Of a stretch of DNA of 37,310 nucleotides, positions 1 through 6,913 are shown in pieces; within the stretch, counting starts at the first letter, position 1; every line of letters begins with the position of its first letter. The stretch lies in the NCBI GenBank assembly GCA_964523675.1, contig CAZFZT010000029.1:1-37310 (forward strand), given 5' to 3'. Source of the DNA: CAZFZT01 sp964523675 (lineage in GTDB: Bacteria; Planctomycetota; Phycisphaerae; Phycisphaerales; SM1A02). Under the pieces are notes generated by a model. That model did not search any database and was not told where the DNA came from. It saw nothing but the letters and a program-made list of their open reading frames with translations. The position numbers were made by a program, and so were the translations under genes.

Positions 1-133
1 CTGTCTTGCCCGAGCCGTAGCCTCCTACGACTCCAAACAACATGCCGGTTCCGAGTCGGCGCACGAGTAGATTGAGAGTTTTCCACCAGCCCGGAGCCAC
101 TGCGCGGCTGTGCAACGACTCCAATCGGCCCAC
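1..133 (-). CDS. P-loop ATPase, N-terminus only (runs off window)
   Basis: The first 133 bases, read on the minus strand, encode the N-terminus of an ATPase with a clear Walker A motif, GGYGSGKT, at the window edge. The frame is open from a GTG at 133 (protein begins VGRLESLHSR, with GWWKTLNLL further on). An in-frame TTG at 124 and an ATG at 43 are alternative starts. The GTG start implies a 109-base overlap with the preceding initiator-like gene; the ATG start implies 19 bases. The conserved-looking residues ahead of the P-loop favour a start upstream of 43. The position directly after a replication-initiator-like gene suggests a role in replication or DNA transfer, but the family cannot be named from so short a piece. 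Confidence 0.6.
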   Translation of the reverse strand, partial: MGRLESLHSRAVAPGWWKTLNLLVRRLGTGMLFGVVGGYGSGKT

Positions 134-855
134 ACGGTGCGGAACTGCGGCGTGTCGAGCGGCGGTGGTAGGGACAGATTGTCAAGACCTGCCCCTTCGG
201 GCGGCCGCTTGGCGCGTTTCGATTTCGTCCCTCTTCCACCGGAGCCCGGCCTGGTGTTGTTATGGGGGGGTGGTTCCTTCTGGTTCAAGTGGTTCTCATG
301 GTTCTCTTCCTTAGAGCAACTCTCGCTTGGTCCACCTGCTCGCGCATTTGGTCCACCTGCGGCCTTCGTTTGGTCCATATGCTCGCGCTCGTTGGTCCAC
401 ATACTCGTCTGGTGCACATGGACTGAGCGGTCCACCTGCTTGCAACCGTCGGCCGAGAAGTAGTTGGACCAGTGGTCCATATGCTCGACGTACTGCAGCA
501 GCGCCGGCCAGATGATGTAGTACACCGTGTAACCAGTGTCGCGTCCTCGACGTCCTGCCCACACGGCCTCATGGTGCGGCCGGTTGTCAGTCTTGATGAC
601 ACCGAGGAGGGTCGAGATCTCGATGACGCGCTGCACAGATTTCGTTGAGACCTCAGCCTCATTCGCAATGGTGTTATGTGCCGGAAAGCAGCGGCCATGG
701 GCGTCGGATCGGTTGATGAGCGCGAAGAACACTGAGCGGAATGTGCCCACTTTCGGTACTCGATCGGCGCCCTTCGCCTTCGCAGCGTCGATCATTCGCT
801 GGTAGCGCAGGTCGGCGTGAAGATTAAGCTTGTCTGTGGCTCTGAGCTGCGGCAT
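25..855 (-). CDS. Winged-helix replication-initiator-like protein of element A
   Basis: A 276-residue protein. Residues about 35-100 look like a helix-turn-helix DNA-binding domain (TIANEAEVSTKSVQRVIE), comparable to plasmid and phage replication initiators. A low-complexity polar linker follows, encoded by seven iteron-like DNA repeats (327-490). The C-terminal piece LDTPQFRTVWADW resembles, by recall, the last domain of planctomycete initiator proteins. After it the sequence runs into a short unrelated tail, so the C-terminus may be truncated or displaced by the overlapping P-loop gene. The ATG at 855 is the start. The downstream ATPase and upstream DUF1580 gene form a minus-strand replication/excision module. 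The initiator role is inferred from the domain plus the iterons. Confidence 0.65.
   Translation of the reverse strand: MPQLRATDKLNLHADLRYQRMIDAAKAKGADRVPKVGTFRSVFFALINRSDAHGRCFPAHNTIANEAEVSTKSVQRVIEISTLLGVIKTDNRPHHEAVWAGRRGRDTGYTVYYIIWPALLQYVEHMDHWSNYFSADGCKQVDRSVHVHQTSMWTNEREHMDQTKAAGGPNARAGGPSESCSKEENHENHLNQKEPPPHNNTRPGSGGRGTKSKRAKRPPEGAGLDNLSLPPPLDTPQFRTVWADWSRCTAAQWLRAGGKLSIYSCADSEPACCLES
327..490. repeat. Iteron array inside the element A initiator gene
   Basis: Degenerate copies of TTGGTCCAYMTGCTCGCGC begin near 327, 348, 370, 392, 409, 427 and 472. The first four are spaced 21-22 bp, about two helical turns. A small palindrome, TGGACCA-G-TGGTCCA, lies at 465-479. Because the array sits inside the coding region of a putative initiator, it resembles the lambda O gene arrangement and is a candidate origin of replication. 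Confidence 0.65.
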
Positions 856-891
856 TTCAATGTACCGTTGTCTCGTGAACGCAAAGTCGCG

Positions 892-1425
892 TCATGCGCT
901 GAACCCCTCGTGCAGCAATTCACGCTCGAGTTCCTCGTCGGTTTCATTCGCCACGGCAGGGCGTGGGTCGCAGTTGGTGCGCTGAGCAGGTTCGGGCCCA
1001 CTGCTCTGCGTCTCCAAGTGTCCCGGCTCGTCGAAATGGCGAGCATCAGCCTCTGCCAGGCGTTGAAAGAACTCAAGCATCCATGACGTCTTTGTGAACA
1101 GTCGCGACCCAGCCCTGACATGCTTCAATCGCACACGTTCGCCGGAACGTGCGCGCACTCCCTTTCTCGCCCAGCGCCAAATGCAGTTTGTCGATGGCCG
1201 TCCCGGCGCGAGGTTGGCCGCTTCTGTCAGCGAAATCAAATCCGACGGCGCCTCGACCAAGGACGAGTGCTTTGCGCGATAAGACGGCTCCGCCGTGGCA
1301 TTCGAACGCCCCCCATTCGAGGCCTGTGCGGAAGGCTCAGGACCATCGTGCGGAACATCCACAGATTGGCCGACGGGGACGGGTCGCGAACTGACTTGAG
1401 TTTGGCGGGTGCAGGGGTCGCCCAT
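892..1425 (-). CDS. DUF1580-type excisionase-like protein, element A
   Basis: A 177-residue protein. The C-terminal half has the pattern LISLTEAANL...IWRWARKGVRARSGERVRLKHVRAG, followed by a helix with FFQRLAEADARHF, which I recognise as the DUF1580 family common in planctomycetes. These are short MerR/excisionase-like helix-turn-helix proteins usually found near integrases. The start is the ATG at 1425 because AAAGGAG lies eight bases upstream. The first 85 residues are low complexity. The homologue in element B (16000-16338) has the same core and also lies next to an integrase module, so a role in directing excision or controlling integrase expression is a reasonable inference. No catalytic residues are expected. 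Confidence 0.75.
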   Translation of the reverse strand: MGDPCTRQTQVSSRPVPVGQSVDVPHDGPEPSAQASNGGRSNATAEPSYRAKHSSLVEAPSDLISLTEAANLAPGRPSTNCIWRWARKGVRARSGERVRLKHVRAGSRLFTKTSWMLEFFQRLAEADARHFDEPGHLETQSSGPEPAQRTNCDPRPAVANETDEELERELLHEGFSA

Positions 1426-1448
1426 ACAAATGGCTCCTTTCGAGCCCT

Positions 1449-1607
1449 GGGCAGACGCCGCGGTTTCTCGCGCGAAGCATGCCCTGGCTATTGATGGGGG
1501 GGCAGCTCGCCGCGGGTATAGATGGCGCGAAACATGCCCAGATTTGATGGGCATGCGCCGCGGGTGAAAAGCGCCGTGCGTGAGCCCAAACCGGGCAGAC
1601 GCTGCGC
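1449..1607. repeat. Repeat-rich spacer between integrase A and DUF1580 gene
   Basis: This non-coding stretch holds three copies of GGGCAG(A/CT)CGC(C/T)GCG at 1449, 1500 and 1593, and two copies of CGCGAA(G/A)CATGCCC at 1471 and 1526. It also holds an inverted repeat, CATGCCCA - 7 nt - TGGGCATG, at 1533-1555. Repeated short words plus a dyad suggest operator or accessory recombination sites for the neighbouring DUF1580 protein or integrase. That function is inference. Confidence 0.55.
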
Positions 1608-1725
1608 TTTTTTACTAGAAGTGACTCATGGCCATGTCTGGCCGTGCCGTCACATAACACAGTTTCGGAACGACCCTCTCGCGTCCTTTAATGTTTCGGA
1701 AGTTTTGGCGCCCATGTGCCTGGCA

Positions 1726-3144
1726 TCATCCAATCTTCCTCATGACTGAAGCGACCTGCTCCATGTCGCGCTCGGCGTAGATGGCTTCCGTGACCAAGGC
1801 ACTGGAATGGCCCAGCACAATCCTCGCCGCCTCCAGGCCAAACTCCCGCCGGATGAGGGTCGCCGCAGTGTGGCGGAGCTGATGTGGGTGCCAGTGATGC
1901 GCCTTCGTCCATTGGCGTTTCGCCTCAGCCAGCAATTCCTTCTTCGCTCTGACGTCGGCGACCCCAGAAAGCCCCAGGATACTGTCCGAATTCGGCTCTG
2001 GAAACGGAAACGCCCGTTCGCATGCTCTTGAAATCGCGCGGCGATAGCTTGCCGCCGTGTAGAACTCGTCCGGCGGCCGCATTCGCTTTTCAACCTTGTT
2101 CGACCCTGGAACATTGCCGCTTGAAAGCGGCGTCGTCCTCGCAGCGGATCGTGCCGCCAGCCGCTCGGCCTCAGCCTCAGCAGGGCTAAAGAGATGAGCA
2201 TCCACAGGCCGATCCGCGAGAAATGGCTCAATGACCTGCTGAGCCTTCGGTCCCAGGAAGATTGTTCGAGAATGGCCATGGTGAGCTGTCTTGTGGTCAT
2301 CAGGCGTGATCGTCCAGATACCGCCACGGTCGTTCATGTTGATATCAATCGGCCGAAGCTTGAAAAGCTCACCCCCGCGTGCTCCGCTGTATAGCTGCAG
2401 GTCGATCAATGCGTTCACCTGCCTGCTCAGGAACGCCTGTGTTGCTCGAACAAGCTCAATGGCGACCGGCTCAACGCGACTCGGCTCCCGTGCCGGCGTC
2501 CTGCCGCGCTTCAATGATGTGACGGTCTTGAGCTGTTGATACACGCTTGCCGGCAGCATCTCGTGCGACGCCGCCCACTTGAACATCGCGCATACCCGGT
2601 GAACCTGGCCATTGACGTGCTTGCGCGACCAGGGGCGTCGTGGCGGGTCGGCCGTCGCGTCCCCGCGAACCATTTCGTCGCGAAGGAGCCGAAGCCGGTT
2701 CGGGCCGAACTCACTCGCCCGCAAACTACCGAAAAGCTTGCGCAGCAGCCGCAGCGCAGCATGCTGGGTCGCTCGCTCGGAGGGTGAGTAGTACAACTTC
2801 ACCCACTGCCAGTAGGCGCGAATGACCCGGTTGACCGATGGCGCCTGGTCAGTGTCAGCGTCGTGATCATCCCGCGATGCCCGGCGCGAAGAAGGCAACT
2901 GGGGCAGGCGCCGGCTACCGGCCTCCCACTCGGCAATCAGGCGGAAGTAAAGTTCACGGCTCTCGGAGGAGCCGTACAGTCCGAGCCAGTAATCGCGGCG
3001 CTTCTTCGTGACGAAGTCGGTCAGCGTCACGATCGCTTGGTCGTATCCATTGCGCCGGCGATACGCCGGTGGCGGCTTTACCTTCGCGCGGGTGGTCAAT
3101 TTCTGAGTGGTTTTCTGTCGCCGATGCGTGCTCCCTGGGGGCAT
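1726..3144 (-). CDS. Tyrosine recombinase (integrase A)
   Basis: A 472-residue site-specific recombinase of the phage-integrase family, of the long planctomycete type. Visible motifs are an N-terminal arm segment with YWLGLYGSSESRE, the first catalytic Arg in SGARGGEL, a Lys in DDHKTAHHGH, the box HPHQLRHTAAT, LGHSSAL, and the nucleophile Tyr in EAIYAERD about 17 residues from the C-terminus. The start is the ATG at 3144, preceded by AGGAG at a good distance; an upstream in-frame codon at 3180 would run through an 18-bp palindrome and is less likely. It is clearly related to integrase B, with the same insertion before the HxLRH box (the YRRAISRACE region). Its start lies 119 bp from the tRNA-Val fragment, so that is its likely attachment site. 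Confidence 0.93.
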   Translation of the reverse strand: MPPGSTHRRQKTTQKLTTRAKVKPPPAYRRRNGYDQAIVTLTDFVTKKRRDYWLGLYGSSESRELYFRLIAEWEAGSRRLPQLPSSRRASRDDHDADTDQAPSVNRVIRAYWQWVKLYYSPSERATQHAALRLLRKLFGSLRASEFGPNRLRLLRDEMVRGDATADPPRRPWSRKHVNGQVHRVCAMFKWAASHEMLPASVYQQLKTVTSLKRGRTPAREPSRVEPVAIELVRATQAFLSRQVNALIDLQLYSGARGGELFKLRPIDINMNDRGGIWTITPDDHKTAHHGHSRTIFLGPKAQQVIEPFLADRPVDAHLFSPAEAEAERLAARSAARTTPLSSGNVPGSNKVEKRMRPPDEFYTAASYRRAISRACERAFPFPEPNSDSILGLSGVADVRAKKELLAEAKRQWTKAHHWHPHQLRHTAATLIRREFGLEAARIVLGHSSALVTEAIYAERDMEQVASVMRKIG

Positions 3145-3167
3145 GGTGCGGGTCTCCTGCAAGCGTT

Positions 3168-3185
3168 GCGCGGTGTACACCGCGC
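3168..3185. promoter_or_regulatory. 18-bp perfect palindrome upstream of integrase A
   Basis: GCGCGGTGTACACCGCGC is a perfect palindrome 24 bp upstream of the integrase A start codon and between it and the attachment site. It could be an operator or an arm-type binding site. The function is not known. Confidence 0.5.
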
Positions 3186-3224
3186 GGTTTTGCGCTCAGG
3201 CCGCACCGCCGACCATCGGCGGGT

Positions 3225-3243
3225 CGTCCGTAACCTACGGACG
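3225..3243. repeat. Inverted repeat near the element A attachment site
   Basis: CGTCCGTA - ACC - TACGGACG forms eight-base arms around a three-base centre, 20 bp from the tRNA-Val fragment. Together with the 3168-3185 palindrome it fills the 119-bp gap between integrase A and the attachment site. It may be a recombinase or accessory-protein site. Confidence 0.45.
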
Positions 3244-3262
3244 CAGCTGAAGTTACATGAAG

Positions 3263-3304
3263 TGGGCGATACTGGACTCGAACCAGTGACCTCACGGGTG
3301 TGAT
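3263..3304 (-). pseudogene. tRNA-Val 3' fragment (attachment site between elements A and B)
   Basis: On the minus strand this is the 3' half of a tRNA-Val: anticodon loop and 3' anticodon stem, variable loop, T arm, acceptor 3' strand and discriminator. The 18-bp core TGACCTCACGGGTGTGAT is identical to 19011-19028 in the intact tRNA-Val. The T stem differs (ACTGG/CCAGT here, AGAGG/CCTCT in the intact gene), yet both versions pair perfectly. Beyond 3304 the similarity stops, so there is no 5' half. This is the expected product of integration at a tRNA gene 3' end. Confidence 0.88.
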
Positions 3305-3395
3305 GCCACTCCAAGCCGATCACTGGATGCCAGAACCTTGATTTCAGTATAGATAATTGCGTTCGGGTTGCAACTCTTGCGCGCGTTTTGATTCC

Positions 3396-3418
3396 AAAGG
3401 GTGTCCTGGACACCCTTT
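3396..3418. terminator. Palindrome/terminator at the left end of element B
   Basis: AAAGGGTGTCC-T-GGACACCCTTT has 11-base arms around a single central base. It lies immediately after the stop codon of the last minus-strand gene of element B and has A and T runs on its outer sides, so it would work as a bidirectional intrinsic terminator. The same GGGTGTCC...GGACACCC core occurs at the other end of the element (18884-18902), which suggests an additional recombination or end-recognition role. Confidence 0.55.
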
Positions 3419-3612
3419 CACGCGGCGGCGGCAGTCAGCCGGCGGATGGCGTCACGGGCCGCGTCGAGGTGGAAGCCGGCAATGTGGACCTCGTGACGAT
3501 CGACGCCGACGATGGCGAGTCGGCCGAGCAGCCCATGCACATCACGCTCGATCGCGGCGAGCTGCGGAGTCTCGGCCTGGCCTTCACGCTGGGCGGTGCG
3601 AACGGTGAGCAT
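3418..3612 (-). CDS. Small hypothetical protein
   Basis: A 64-residue reading frame at the end of the element B operon, in the same direction as its neighbours and 21 bases after the preceding gene. It starts MLTVRTAQREGQAE and has a hydrophilic, partly helical composition (AAIERDVHGLLGRLAIVGVDRHEVHI). No family is recognised. The stop overlaps the first base of the 3396-3418 palindrome, as expected for the last gene before a terminator. An overlapping plus-strand frame (3388-3663) exists; the minus-strand reading is preferred because of strand and spacing. Confidence 0.45.
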   Translation of the reverse strand: MLTVRTAQREGQAETPQLAAIERDVHGLLGRLAIVGVDRHEVHIAGFHLDAARDAIRRLTAAAA

Positions 3613-3633
3613 GGTCAGAGTTCCGTCGTCAAC

Positions 3634-3885
3634 TCAGTTCATGGAATCATAGATCGTCAATAAGAAGATCATCGCGCCAGAGGGCTGTAAAGGCAATCTG
3701 CCGCGTTCTGGCTTTGAGCGACTGACTGATCGGCCCGGACCTCGAAACACCGGCAGGCGAAGCGGACGCGGGCCGGTTTCCCGCTGTTGAGCATCGAACA
3801 ACCGGCGAATGACTTGGCGGCCTTCCTTCCAGGTCCGATCGAACCACTCATCGAAGTCGAAGGGTGTGCCGTCGTATCTCGTCAC
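3634..3885 (-). CDS. Small hypothetical protein (GTG start)
   Basis: An 83-residue protein. The likely start is the GTG at 3885, because it overlaps the TGA of the preceding gene as GTGA and has AGAGGA upstream; an ATG at 3921 would lie inside the previous gene. The N-terminal part, VTRYDGTPFDFDEWFDRTW, is acidic and aromatic and is followed by a basic, arginine-rich stretch. I recognise no family. The four-base overlap indicates translational coupling with the zinc-finger protein gene before it. Confidence 0.6.
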   Translation of the reverse strand: MTRYDGTPFDFDEWFDRTWKEGRQVIRRLFDAQQRETGPRPLRLPVFRGPGRSVSRSKPERGRLPLQPSGAMIFLLTIYDSMN

Positions 3886-4835
3886 CGGCGGCGGTCCTCT
3901 GTGATCGCGGTTGACTGCCAATCATCCAGGCAGCCGGCGAACCATGCGTGATTCGCCGCGCTCGCCTCGGCTGGGTCGATGAACATGGCGGCGCGGGGGA
4001 ACCAGTCGAGAAGCCGATCCGGTTCCCGCTCATAGAGCGCCCAGAAAATCGCCACTGTGAAACCTGTTGACGCGCCTTCGCGCGACCAGTTGAACAGCCA
4101 CGGCCAGCGATCTTGCCACGCATCCAACACGGCGCGCATGACTGAGAATCGGGCCGGGACCATCTGACATCGTTTCGGACTCGTCATCTCCCAGAACACA
4201 CTGGCGATCGGTAGGGATTCCGAGTGTTTGTTTTCGTGGTCCCAATGGCGCAGCGCCATCATCCGCGCAAGCGCCCGGTCGATGAACGCTGGCTGCTCCT
4301 CGGCCGGGACGGCTTCTTCCAGCCATGCGAGAACATCGGCGTGAACTCGCGTTCGGTAGGTTCGGCGTGCCCTGCCGCCTGATGCGAGCAGCGCGAGCGG
4401 ATCGACCGGCGCTGGCGCCTCTTGTGGTGGCGGCGCAGGCGCTGGAGCAGATGCGCGGACCGGGCGCCAGTCGTACGGACATTCGCCGTAGTCGCACCAG
4501 TCAATGCCGAGTTTCGCGAGGTGCATCCGCGCGACGTGCAGGGCCAATTGCCCGTTCGCGATGATGCGCTTGCCGCATGAAGGACAGTCCAGGTTTCCGC
4601 GGCCGGAAGGCAGTGTCAGCGCCGGCAGTGCCGTTGTCGCGGCCCCGACGATCTCGCTCCACTGCCGGCCGTGCAGGTCAGTGTGCATCCAGAGTTGCGG
4701 CCGGGGCAGGTGTCGCGCTGTGTGGACTACCGCACGATCCGGCCGGTAGGTGTCCTCAACGGTCGCGAGGATGATCTTGAACGGGCAGCCATCCGGGATC
4801 GGCCGGGGTTGTTCGATCGTGGTTGCGCTCTTCAT
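3882..4835 (-). CDS. Zinc-finger-containing hypothetical protein
   Basis: A 317-residue protein. At about residues 83-105 it has a C2H2-like motif (CPSCGKRI...LALHVARMH, i.e. C-x2-C-x12-H-x4-H), followed by a proline-rich linker (APAPAPPPQEAP). The C-terminal half is helical and tryptophan-rich (DRWPWLFNW, DRLLDWFPRA). The zinc finger suggests nucleic-acid binding, but I cannot assign a function. The start ATG at 4835 overlaps the previous stop as ATGA. It belongs to the late part of the element B operon, after the tail-like genes. Confidence 0.75.
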   Translation of the reverse strand: MKSATTIEQPRPIPDGCPFKIILATVEDTYRPDRAVVHTARHLPRPQLWMHTDLHGRQWSEIVGAATTALPALTLPSGRGNLDCPSCGKRIIANGQLALHVARMHLAKLGIDWCDYGECPYDWRPVRASAPAPAPPPQEAPAPVDPLALLASGGRARRTYRTRVHADVLAWLEEAVPAEEQPAFIDRALARMMALRHWDHENKHSESLPIASVFWEMTSPKRCQMVPARFSVMRAVLDAWQDRWPWLFNWSREGASTGFTVAIFWALYEREPDRLLDWFPRAAMFIDPAEASAANHAWFAGCLDDWQSTAITEDRRR

Positions 4836-5500
4836 GCGTCGGCGCTCCCTTCGAGAATCACAGACGGCTCAAGCGCGTTGCCGCTGAGCATGTGATCGGC
4901 GAACGCCTTGACTCCGGCGGCGGTGACATAGATGTACGCTTCTCTCTCATCGAATGGCTTCACGGCGACGTAGCCGGCATCTTCGAGTTCAAAGAGCGTC
5001 TGCCGCTGTCTGCTATTGAGCCGATCCGGATGAAGCCCGCCGTCATGCACGAACACGTTCCGCGCATCGCGAATCTTCGCGCTCGATGCTGGATGAACAC
5101 GCATCCAGAGTAGGCCGGTTGGGATCGATAACAACAGGCCGATCACCTGCTCGTAGCCGCGTAAACTCTGGTCGGGAAAGTCGCCGCTCGGCGCGTCGGC
5201 GATCGCGTCGCAGTAGAGCGCAGCGAGGCCGGCATCCTGCTCATCATCCTCTTCGCCCTGCGTCATCGGAGCGCTCGCCCATGGGATGATCTCAGCGTCT
5301 TCGAGTTCATCGCCGCCCATGACGAGCGCAGCATCGGCCTTGCGAGTGAAGAGTGCGACGACTTCGACGGTTCCGCCGTTGTCTTCATCTGCGCGCGACG
5401 GGCAATACTCGATTGTGTGAAACGTGCCGTCCGCCTTGCGGATGGCGTACATCGTGCCAGCCTGCGCGTGTTTGAGGTGAGGGGCTTCAAGCGTTGTCAT
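4832..5500 (-). CDS. Hypothetical protein with winged-helix-like C-terminus
   Basis: A 222-residue protein. The start ATG at 5500 is chosen because AAAGGAA lies just upstream; an in-frame codon at 5533 has no such signal. The N-terminal 80 residues look like a small beta-rich domain (TMYAIRKADGTFHTIEYC). The acidic middle is followed by LNSRQRQTLFELEDAGYVAVK...EAYIYVTAAGVKAFADHML, which reads like a winged-helix or MarR-like fold (helix, then a two-strand wing). No family name can be given. It is coupled to the zinc-finger gene by ATGA and overlaps the small gene 5487-5639. Confidence 0.72.
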   Translation of the reverse strand: MTTLEAPHLKHAQAGTMYAIRKADGTFHTIEYCPSRADEDNGGTVEVVALFTRKADAALVMGGDELEDAEIIPWASAPMTQGEEDDEQDAGLAALYCDAIADAPSGDFPDQSLRGYEQVIGLLLSIPTGLLWMRVHPASSAKIRDARNVFVHDGGLHPDRLNSRQRQTLFELEDAGYVAVKPFDEREAYIYVTAAGVKAFADHMLSGNALEPSVILEGSADA

Positions 5501-5639
5501 CGCAGTTCCTTTCGCGCTTTTCGCGCATGGCATCCGCGACCTGGCGGAGGTCCCGGCAGGGAACGCCGGGCCAACGGATGCCGTTTCTCAATTTGTCGTC
5601 GGGGAGTTTGCCGGGACCTCGACGCTGGAATCTTCTCAT
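5487..5639 (-). CDS. Small ORF, 50 residues, basic protein
   Basis: A 50-residue frame that starts at the ATG at 5639, the first start after a stop codon, and ends inside the next gene with a 14-base overlap. The product begins MRRFQRRGPGKL and contains GVPCRDLRQVADAMREKRER; it is strongly basic with two cysteines. It fills an otherwise empty gap between the structural-protein gene and gene 4832-5500 on the same strand. The overlap with a well-placed downstream start supports it, but I see no clear ribosome-binding site and recognise no family. Confidence 0.45.
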   Translation of the reverse strand: MRRFQRRGPGKLPDDKLRNGIRWPGVPCRDLRQVADAMREKRERNCDDNA

Positions 5640-5673
5640 CGGCGCGATGATCTGTCAAGCTGATGTGCATGGT

Positions 5674-6885
5674 TCATGACGTCGCGAACTGGCCGAGTTT
5701 GACCCCGCCGAACTGGGTGTAGCCGCTGGTCGCAACCTCCGTTCGATCAAGAATGAGCTCGCCGCCGTATTGATCCATTCCTGTAATCTCCGCGTGTGAG
5801 GCCTTGGTCTGCGAGTAGTCCCACGTTCCCGAGAACAAGCTCAGCAGGTCCACCGTCCCGCCGCCGATGGGATACACCACGCCGCCGATCATGTCCACAA
5901 TCGACAGTGAACCCGCGCGCCAGAACACGGTCGCGCCCGACGGTTCAACGAAGATGAGAGACGATGAGAGATCAATCGTGCCCGACTGAAGGCGGTGCCA
6001 TGAATTGGAAGTGAACGTGCAGTTCGGCTCGATCGTCAGTCGCAGGAGCGGGCAATCAAGCGTGCGGATGACGCCTGAGAGTTCGCTGCCCGAGGCGATG
6101 GTGATCTGACCCTGCACACGTGACCCGGTGGCCAGCAACGCGCCATCGGTCGTCTTCAAGCGGACCTCGGTGCCGCGCGCCAGTTCGACCACGCGCGCCG
6201 CCGCAGAAATGTTGCCGCTGATCCAGGTGTCACGCCGCGTTTGGTTGATGGTGAGAAGCGGCCCGTATGGAATCGGATTGGGTTCGACATCGAGCATGAG
6301 GTAGAACCCGTTCGCCGGATCGCCGATCGAGCCGTGGAACTGGCTGCCTCGAATGAACGAGTTGAACGTCTGTGCGCCTTGGCCGCTGCCGGCGGTTTCG
6401 AGCCCGTAGAGAATCGAGTGCGCGCCCTTCATGATCCGGATGTCATCGCCTGACTCCGGCGCGGCGTTCTCTTCCCAGTTGGCATCAACAAACCACGTGT
6501 TCGGCCCCGAATGGGCCACGCTCTCGGTGCGCTCAAAGGTCTGATCATCCGCTTCGCCGCCGCCGTCTTCGGTCGTACTCACCGTGCAGTAGAACGGCTT
6601 GCTCGGGTTGCGCGCGGTCGCGATGATCTTCGCTTCGTCGGTGGTCCAGATGACCTCGCGAAACAGATTCTTGCTCGGACCCGCGTTATTGAGCGCCGTG
6701 ATGAGCGCGTTGCACACATCGGCCACGGTGGTGCCGCCGGCGACGGCCGAGACGCTCTGCGTCGCGCCGTTCTCGTCGGTGAGCGTGACGGTGAAGACGT
6801 CATCGGCCTCGATCGTTCCGCCGGGCGTGAGGTGATCGACCTGCTGCGCGACTGATGCGCCGCCAATCCAGCTCTTGGTACTCAT
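5674..6885 (-). CDS. Putative beta-rich structural protein (tail/fibre-like)
   Basis: A 403-residue protein. The N-terminal ~110 residues (GGTIEADDVFTVTL, VADVCNALITALN, EAKIIATA) match, by recall, a family found in planctomycete prophage-like elements, in which a small repeat domain precedes a GPN-W...ANW segment (here SGPNTWFVDANWEENAAPESGDD). The rest is serine-, glycine- and threonine-rich with alternating hydrophobics, as in right-handed beta-helix or fibre proteins. The ATG at 6885 has AAGGAA upstream. It follows the tape-measure-like gene by 28 bases, the usual order for tail genes. A role in a particle is inference; no host-recognition domain is recognised. Confidence 0.65.
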   Translation of the reverse strand: MSTKSWIGGASVAQQVDHLTPGGTIEADDVFTVTLTDENGATQSVSAVAGGTTVADVCNALITALNNAGPSKNLFREVIWTTDEAKIIATARNPSKPFYCTVSTTEDGGGEADDQTFERTESVAHSGPNTWFVDANWEENAAPESGDDIRIMKGAHSILYGLETAGSGQGAQTFNSFIRGSQFHGSIGDPANGFYLMLDVEPNPIPYGPLLTINQTRRDTWISGNISAAARVVELARGTEVRLKTTDGALLATGSRVQGQITIASGSELSGVIRTLDCPLLRLTIEPNCTFTSNSWHRLQSGTIDLSSSLIFVEPSGATVFWRAGSLSIVDMIGGVVYPIGGGTVDLLSLFSGTWDYSQTKASHAEITGMDQYGGELILDRTEVATSGYTQFGGVKLGQFATS

Positions 6886-6913
6886 GGGGTTTTCCTTATG
6901 CTTAGGTCAAAGA

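Larger units (their letters stand above)
1..3304 (-). mobile_element. Integrative element A (partial, right end)
   Basis: This is the right end of an integrated element that continues beyond the left edge. It is defined by a tyrosine recombinase (1726-3144) lying 119 bp from a tRNA-Val 3' fragment (3263-3304), the same geometry as integrase B and the intact tRNA-Val (128 bp). Further in are a DUF1580-type protein, an initiator-like protein with in-gene iterons, and a P-loop ATPase start, all on the minus strand. The left boundary is not visible. The boundary is inferred from the tRNA fragment. Confidence 0.7.

Noticed and set aside
3388..3663. Plus-strand frame of 91 residues near the left end of element B
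   Set aside because: It would cross the terminator-like palindrome and oppose the operon; the minus-strand small gene is preferred, though neither is certain.
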